This document shows positions 60,765-64,000 of a stretch of DNA of 64,000 nt, piece after piece (position 1 is the stretch's first letter; each line of letters starts with the position of its first letter). This DNA comes from Rickettsia tamurae (lineage in GTDB: Bacteria; Pseudomonadota; Alphaproteobacteria; Rickettsiales; Rickettsiaceae), in the NCBI RefSeq assembly GCF_000751075.1, contig NZ_CCMG01000018.1:1-64000 (forward strand). Direction: 5' to 3'. The position numbers and the translations under genes are program-made. The notes beneath the pieces were generated by a model. That model saw nothing but the letters and a program-made list of their open reading frames with translations. It was not told where the DNA came from and did not search any database.

Positions 60765-61505
60765 TTATAAACCTAGTTTACTAATATTTTCGTAAAATTT
60801 TACTGCTTTTTTTAAGTCTTCTTCCGTATCTACGGAAATAGGAACATTCTTAACTAAACATGTACCTATAGTCATACCGTTTTCAAGGACACGTAATTGT
60901 TCTAAACGTTCTGTTTTTTCTAAAAAAGTTGGCTTAAGAGATACAAATTTTTCTAAAGCGTTTTTGCGAAAACCATACATGCCTACATGATATAAAAATT
61001 CTTCTGCACCGTTTGGAATAAGACTACGCGAAAAATACAATGCTTTCCCCGCTGAGTCAACCGCTACGGTAACATTACTACTAGCTTCCACTGATTCCCT
61101 ATCTACTTTTACTACCGGTGTAACAATATCGTATTCGCTGTTTTTTAAATATTCTATAATTTTCAAAATAGAGCTAGGTTCAATGAAAGGCATATCTCCC
61201 TGTACATTAACTATGTAATTAATATTTTGATTATTTGGAATTAATTTAAAAGCTTCATAAGTACGATCAGTGCCGGTAGGGATATTGCTATCGGTAAATA
61301 TTACTTTCCCTCCGACTTTTTTAATAATTTTTGCTATCTCTTCCGAATCGGTCGCAACGTATGTATGCTCAAGGTTAGCCTGATTTACTTGTTTGAATAC
61401 CCGCTCGATTAAAGTTATAGAGCCGATAAGCTGTAAAGGTTTTTGTTTAAGCCTAGTTGAACTTAGCCTTGAGGGGATAATTATAGCCACGTCCTGATGC
61501 TGCAT
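60765..61505 (-). CDS. kdsB: 3-deoxy-manno-octulosonate cytidylyltransferase
   Basis: 246 residues. [20 protein letters not shown] is the KdsB nucleotide-binding loop; [17 protein letters not shown] holds the metal-binding Asp; [10 protein letters not shown] and [18 protein letters not shown] follow. Activates Kdo with CTP for LPS inner core, and therefore fits the operon with CTP synthase. ATG at 61503-61505. Confidence 0.96.
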   Translation of the reverse strand: MQHQDVAIIIPSRLSSTRLKQKPLQLIGSITLIERVFKQVNQANLEHTYVATDSEEIAKIIKKVGGKVIFTDSNIPTGTDRTYEAFKLIPNNQNINYIVNVQGDMPFIEPSSILKIIEYLKNSEYDIVTPVVKVDRESVEASSNVTVAVDSAGKALYFSRSLIPNGAEEFLYHVGMYGFRKNALEKFVSLKPTFLEKTERLEQLRVLENGMTIGTCLVKNVPISVDTEEDLKKAVKFYENISKLGL

Positions 61506-61537
61506 AAACTGCCTATATTTAAATTAAAAAATAATTG

Positions 61538-61566
61538 TTGACAGATTAGCCTCTTTCGGCGATAAA
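61538..61566 (+). promoter_or_regulatory. Candidate promoter for the tRNA-Lys/tRNA-Ile unit
   Basis: TTGACA at 61538-61543, 17-base spacer, GATAAA at 61561-61566. The -35 box is consensus, the -10 weak. It points toward tRNA-Lys 94 bases downstream, with a family B hairpin in the leader. Confidence 0.4.
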
Positions 61567-61602
61567 GTAAAACATAATTTTTGAATATATTTTATACTTA
61601 GA

Positions 61603-61633
61603 TGTCATCCCGTGGTCAAGCCACGGGATGACA
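61603..61633. repeat. Family B palindrome in the tRNA leader
   Basis: TGTCATCCCGTGG-TCAAG-CCACGGGATGACA, a 13-base perfect stem 27 bases before tRNA-Lys. Confidence 0.88.
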
Positions 61634-61659
61634 CACAGAAAAAGCATAAATATATTTAA

Positions 61660-61735
61660 GAGCTCGTAGCTCAGTCGGTAGAGCATTTGACTTTTAATCA
61701 AAGGGTCCCGGGTTCGAATCCCGGCGAGCTCACCA
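61660..61735 (+). tRNA. tRNA-Lys (TTT)
   Basis: 76 bases with encoded CCA. Acceptor GAGCTCG/CGAGCTC is fully paired. Anticodon loop CTTTTAA gives TTT at 61693-61695. T-arm CCGGGTTCGAATCCCGG is canonical. Confidence 0.97.
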
Positions 61736-61749
61736 CATCTCTATATTGT

Positions 61750-61826
61750 GGGTTTGTAGCTCAGCTGGTTAGAGCACACGCCTGATAAGCGTGAGGTCGG
61801 AAGTTCAAGTCTTCTCAAACCCACCA
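61750..61826 (+). tRNA. tRNA-Ile (GAT)
   Basis: 77 bases with encoded CCA. Acceptor GGGTTTG/CAAACCC. Anticodon loop CTGATAA gives GAT at 61784-61786. Lies 14 bases after tRNA-Lys, likely one transcript. In most bacteria tRNA-Ile(GAT) sits in the rRNA operon; here it is apart, as expected for split rRNA genes in Rickettsia. Confidence 0.97.
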
Positions 61827-61932
61827 CTAAATCCACCGCAACAACAAAATCTGTATTATCATAATTTAAATAAGGTGATCATTTATTAATATTGCTAAGT
61901 TAGGATTATATTGTCAAACTAAGGTTTAGATT

Positions 61933-62223
61933 ATGAAAAAATACAAATTGACTGAAGAAGAACAAGAAATATTAGATTATTTTGAAAAAGGTGAACTTTT
62001 AGAGTTACCTGGAAAAGAACTAGAGAACCAAAAAAATATAGCTAAAATCGCAGCAGCTAATTTTTTTAAAAAATCGGAAAGAATTAATATTAGATTGCCG
62101 TTATACGATTTAAATCATATAAAAAGAATTGCAGCACAGGAGGGGATGCCTTATCAAACTCTTATTGCTAGTGTTTTACACAAATACGCATCCGGATATT
62201 TAAAATTAGATAAATTGGGTTAA
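61933..62223 (+). CDS. Solitary CopG/BrnA-like antitoxin
   Basis: 96 residues. Acidic N-terminal part (LTEEEQEILDYFEKGELLEL) and a ribbon-helix-helix C-terminal part (RINIRLPLYDLNHIKRIAAQ, EGMPYQTLIASVLHKYASG). Homologous to the stop-interrupted antitoxin at 20584. No toxin gene adjoins on either side, and no toxin-like sense is readable in 61827-61932. AAGG lies about 9 bases before the ATG. It could act as an orphan repressor or neutralise a distant toxin. Confidence 0.72.
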   Translation: MKKYKLTEEEQEILDYFEKGELLELPGKELENQKNIAKIAAANFFKKSERINIRLPLYDLNHIKRIAAQEGMPYQTLIASVLHKYASGYLKLDKLG

Positions 62224-62580
62224 TCAATAATTTCTTTATATAAATAACATGCCAACTTTCTACCTTGTCAGGTTCAAGATTTTGTAATTCATGTTCATTT
62301 AAACAATGAGCTTTAAGAAAAATCGAGACATAATGCTTTTGCTCTTTTTCAAAAAAATCGTTAGTCACCGTCTATAAATTGTGGGTTTTCAATGATTAGA
62401 TTTGTTTCTTCTAAGACTTCACGGATAGCACATTCTTCAAATGTTTCTCCAAATTTTAAATGTCCACCGGCAGGAGCATAACTAAGATTCACCGTGAGAA
62501 CCAATACGCTTGCCTAGTAAAATCTCATTTTTGCTATTAAAAACTATAGCACCTATACCGATGCGTGGGTTGTTAGTCAT
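62224..62580 (-). pseudogene. NUDIX hydrolase relic
   Basis: ATG at 62578-62580 (MTNNPRIGIGAIVFNSKNEI, LLGKRIGSHGES), frameshift near 62485, then YAPAGGHLKFGETFEECAIR, EVLEETNLIIENPQFIDG containing a complete Nudix box (G-x5-E-x7-REV-x-EE), then another shift near 62370 into VTNDFFEKEQKHYVSIFLKA and ESWHVIYIKKLL. Closest to MutT/NUDT15-like nucleotide pyrophosphatases. Its end converges with the antitoxin gene. Confidence 0.7.
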
Positions 62581-62705
62581 GTCTAACTATTAACTCTTGA
62601 TTGACTTATTAATATCGTATGTTAATTTCTAAAGCAAATAAAAAATATTGCTTATTTAAATACCGTGAGCTATTTGTAGATTATATTTAATATTTACCTG
62701 TAGTT

Positions 62706-64000
62706 ATGAATTCTACCAATCAATCACAAAATAATAGCTTAACTATCTCTTGGCTTAAGCTTGGTATTTTATCCTTGGGGTTTGCGGGTTTATATTCAAT
62801 TATTTTGGTAGTATTACGTACCCCGCAATTATCAAGCTTTTTTCCAAATCCTCATATTTTCAAATCTGCTTTAATTATTCATGTTAATTTATCGGTATTA
62901 ATTTGGTTGTTGTCCGTTACGGCTAGTGTTTGGTCTATGTCATTCTCGCAACCCTCTTGTCATTCCCGCGAAAGCGGGAATGACATACTGTGCAAACTTG
63001 CTTTCCTAAGCACGATACTTATAGCCATCTCCCCAATAGCAGGGCATAATCCGGTGATGAATAATTATATACCGATGCTTGAAAATATCGTATTTATTTT
63101 GGGGTTAAGCTTATTTGGCGTTACACTACTATTATATGCTATAAATATTTTATATTTCTTCGATTGGATGAACTTAAATAGTCTAGTTAATTTTACCGTA
63201 TTATCGACTATTATAATGTTTATTTTAAGCTTTGTTTGTTTTGGATGGTCTTATAATGGTTTGCAAAACATTATCCAAATTATTCCTATCGAGATAGAAT
63301 TTTATTATGAATTACTTTTTTGGAGCGGAGGTCATTTACTACAATTTATATATACTCAAATATTAATATTTATTTGGGTTAGTTTATTTAGAGAGTTAAT
63401 AGCTAGAGAATTGAAATTTCAAAAATTCTATCTTTTCTTACTTTATTTAAATTTTATTTTCGGCATTATTGCTATATTCGGTCATGCGTCTTATGACATT
63501 ATCGATGGAGCCTTCAAAGAATTCTATACAAATCATATGAAATATCTAGGCGGTCTTGCTCCTGTTTTATGTTTGGTCGGTATGGGGTTTGAGTTGGTAT
63601 TTTTATGTCATTCCCGCGAAGGCGGGAATCCAGAAAAAAAAGAATGGATTCCTGCTTACGTAGGCATGACATACTCTATCATCAAAACCATCTTACTCTG
63701 CTCCATTACTTTATTCCTACTTGGCGGACTTATAGCAATGAATATCTCAGGTATAAATGTAGTAATCCCTGCTCATTATCACGGGTCTATAGTAGGGATT
63801 AGCATTGCTTGTATGGGGTATAGTTATTTGGGTATTATAGTGTCTAAAAATTACAATGTCATCCCGCGGCTTGACCGCGAGATCCAAAAAAAAAACAAAG
63901 AAAAGCTGGATCTCGCGGTCAAGCCGCGGGATGACATTGTAATCTACCTCCTAACATTCGGGCAGATTCTGCACATACTGGGGCTAGCACTCGCCGGTGG
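62706..64000 (+). CDS. Heme-copper oxidase subunit I-like membrane protein with three in-frame palindromic elements (3' end outside window)
   Basis: I translated base by base from ATG 62706 (MNSTNQSQNNSLTISWLKLG); there is no stop before base 64000, so at least 431 codons are open. Many membrane spans with COX1-like histidine-bearing helices: SALIIHVNLSVLIWLL, FWSGGHLLQFIYTQILIFIW, IIAIFGHASYDIIDG, VIPAHYHGSIVGISIACMGY. This resembles the cytochrome c oxidase subunit I-like proteins of Rickettsia; the exact oxidase type is uncertain. Three segments are translated repeats: [11 protein letters not shown] (62958), CHSREGGNPEKKEWIPAYVG (63605), and VIPRLDREIQKKNKEKLDLA (63855), all frame-preserving. 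Confidence 0.75.
   Translation, partial: MNSTNQSQNNSLTISWLKLGILSLGFAGLYSIILVVLRTPQLSSFFPNPHIFKSALIIHVNLSVLIWLLSVTASVWSMSFSQPSCHSRESGNDILCKLAFLSTILIAISPIAGHNPVMNNYIPMLENIVFILGLSLFGVTLLLYAINILYFFDWMNLNSLVNFTVLSTIIMFILSFVCFGWSYNGLQNIIQIIPIEIEFYYELLFWSGGHLLQFIYTQILIFIWVSLFRELIARELKFQKFYLFLLYLNFIFGIIAIFGHASYDIIDGAFKEFYTNHMKYLGGLAPVLCLVGMGFELVFLCHSREGGNPEKKEWIPAYVGMTYSIIKTILLCSITLFLLGGLIAMNISGINVVIPAHYHGSIVGISIACMGYSYLGIIVSKNYNVIPRLDREIQKKNKEKLDLAVKPRDDIVIYLLTFGQILHILGLALAG
62937..62985. repeat. Family C element in the oxidase-like gene (first insertion)
   Basis: A left half ATGTCATTCTCGC at 62937 is followed by a perfect palindrome TGTCATTCCCGC-GAAA-GCGGGAATGACA (62958-62985). Read in frame. Confidence 0.85.
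63605..63672. repeat. Family C element in the oxidase-like gene (second insertion)
   Basis: ATGTCATTCCCGCGAAGGC ... CCTGCTTACGTAGGCATGAC, 68 bases, read in frame between two membrane spans. Confidence 0.85.
63855..63938. repeat. Family B element in the oxidase-like gene (third insertion)
   Basis: AATGTCATCCCGCGGCTTGA ... TCAAGCCGCGGGATGACATT, an 84-base near-perfect palindrome with a purine-rich loop. Length is a multiple of three and the frame is open. Confidence 0.88.

Overview
This window comes from an AT-rich (roughly two thirds A+T), reductively evolving alphaproteobacterium, almost certainly a Rickettsia. The evidence is an ATP/ADP translocase (Tlc) gene, class I lysyl-tRNA synthetase, a nuoABCDE cluster, the mdh / tlc / pyrG / kdsB neighbourhood, a DUF2155 protein, many frameshifted genes, and a very high density of palindromic repeats of the Rickettsia palindromic element (RPE) type, several of them inside reading frames. 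The species cannot be fixed from the sequence alone; a spotted-fever or transitional-group member is plausible.

Layout. 1-5.3 kb: envelope glycosyltransferases, a broken efflux adaptor, a DUF2608 protein and an alpha/beta hydrolase. 5.6-7.8 kb: a wrecked ABC transporter. 8-12 kb: rpsD, ctaB, then three frameshifted genes (spore-photoproduct-lyase-like, DUF4385, TPR). 12-20 kb: two large AsmA-type proteins bracketing an orphan contact-dependent-inhibition style toxin/immunity pair with a DUF637 relic, then rimM and xseB. 20-22 kb: a dead toxin-antitoxin pair behind a consensus promoter, and a DUF4239 relic. 22-26.5 kb: mpg, yidD and nuoE-A on the minus strand, with palindromic elements at three of the four nuo junctions; the element between nuoC and nuoD carries a GIY-YIG nuclease gene. 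26.7-30 kb: an O-antigen ligase carrying two in-frame elements, DUF2155, and a phage terminase relic. 30-37.7 kb: tRNA-Cys, xerD, a tandem pair of unknown paralogues, fabI, lnt, an XRE regulator and an amidase-like protein lacking its zinc ligands. 38.4-41 kb: a complete but dead ABC importer operon. 41-50.5 kb: ankyrin protein, dsbB, lysS, a second GIY-YIG relic inside perfect inverted repeats, an AEC transporter, maeB and a proline-rich relic. 50.8-64 kb: MFS transporter with an embedded element, a large coiled effector-like protein, mdh, ankyrin relic, tlc, pyrG, kdsB, tRNA-Lys, tRNA-Ile, a solitary antitoxin, a NUDIX relic, and the start of a heme-copper-oxidase-like gene holding three in-frame elements.

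The living functions are housekeeping: respiration (nuo, ctaB), central carbon (mdh, maeB), lipid and envelope synthesis (fabI, lnt, kdsB, ligase, AsmA), nucleotide handling (pyrG, tlc), translation (rpsD, lysS, rimM, tRNAs) and chromosome maintenance (xerD, xseB, mpg). The accessory genes are mostly decayed.

The most unusual signal is the palindrome system. I labelled the families A (arms starting GTCATTGCGAG), B (GTCATCCCG / GTCATACCG), C (GTCATTCCCGC), D, E and F; these letters are mine. Elements of one family repeatedly sit in the loop of another, giving nested palindromes. Two GIY-YIG nuclease genes each lie exactly between matched inverted arms, one pair family A and the other family C. 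This suggests a nuclease-linked, nested, protein-tolerated repeat system.
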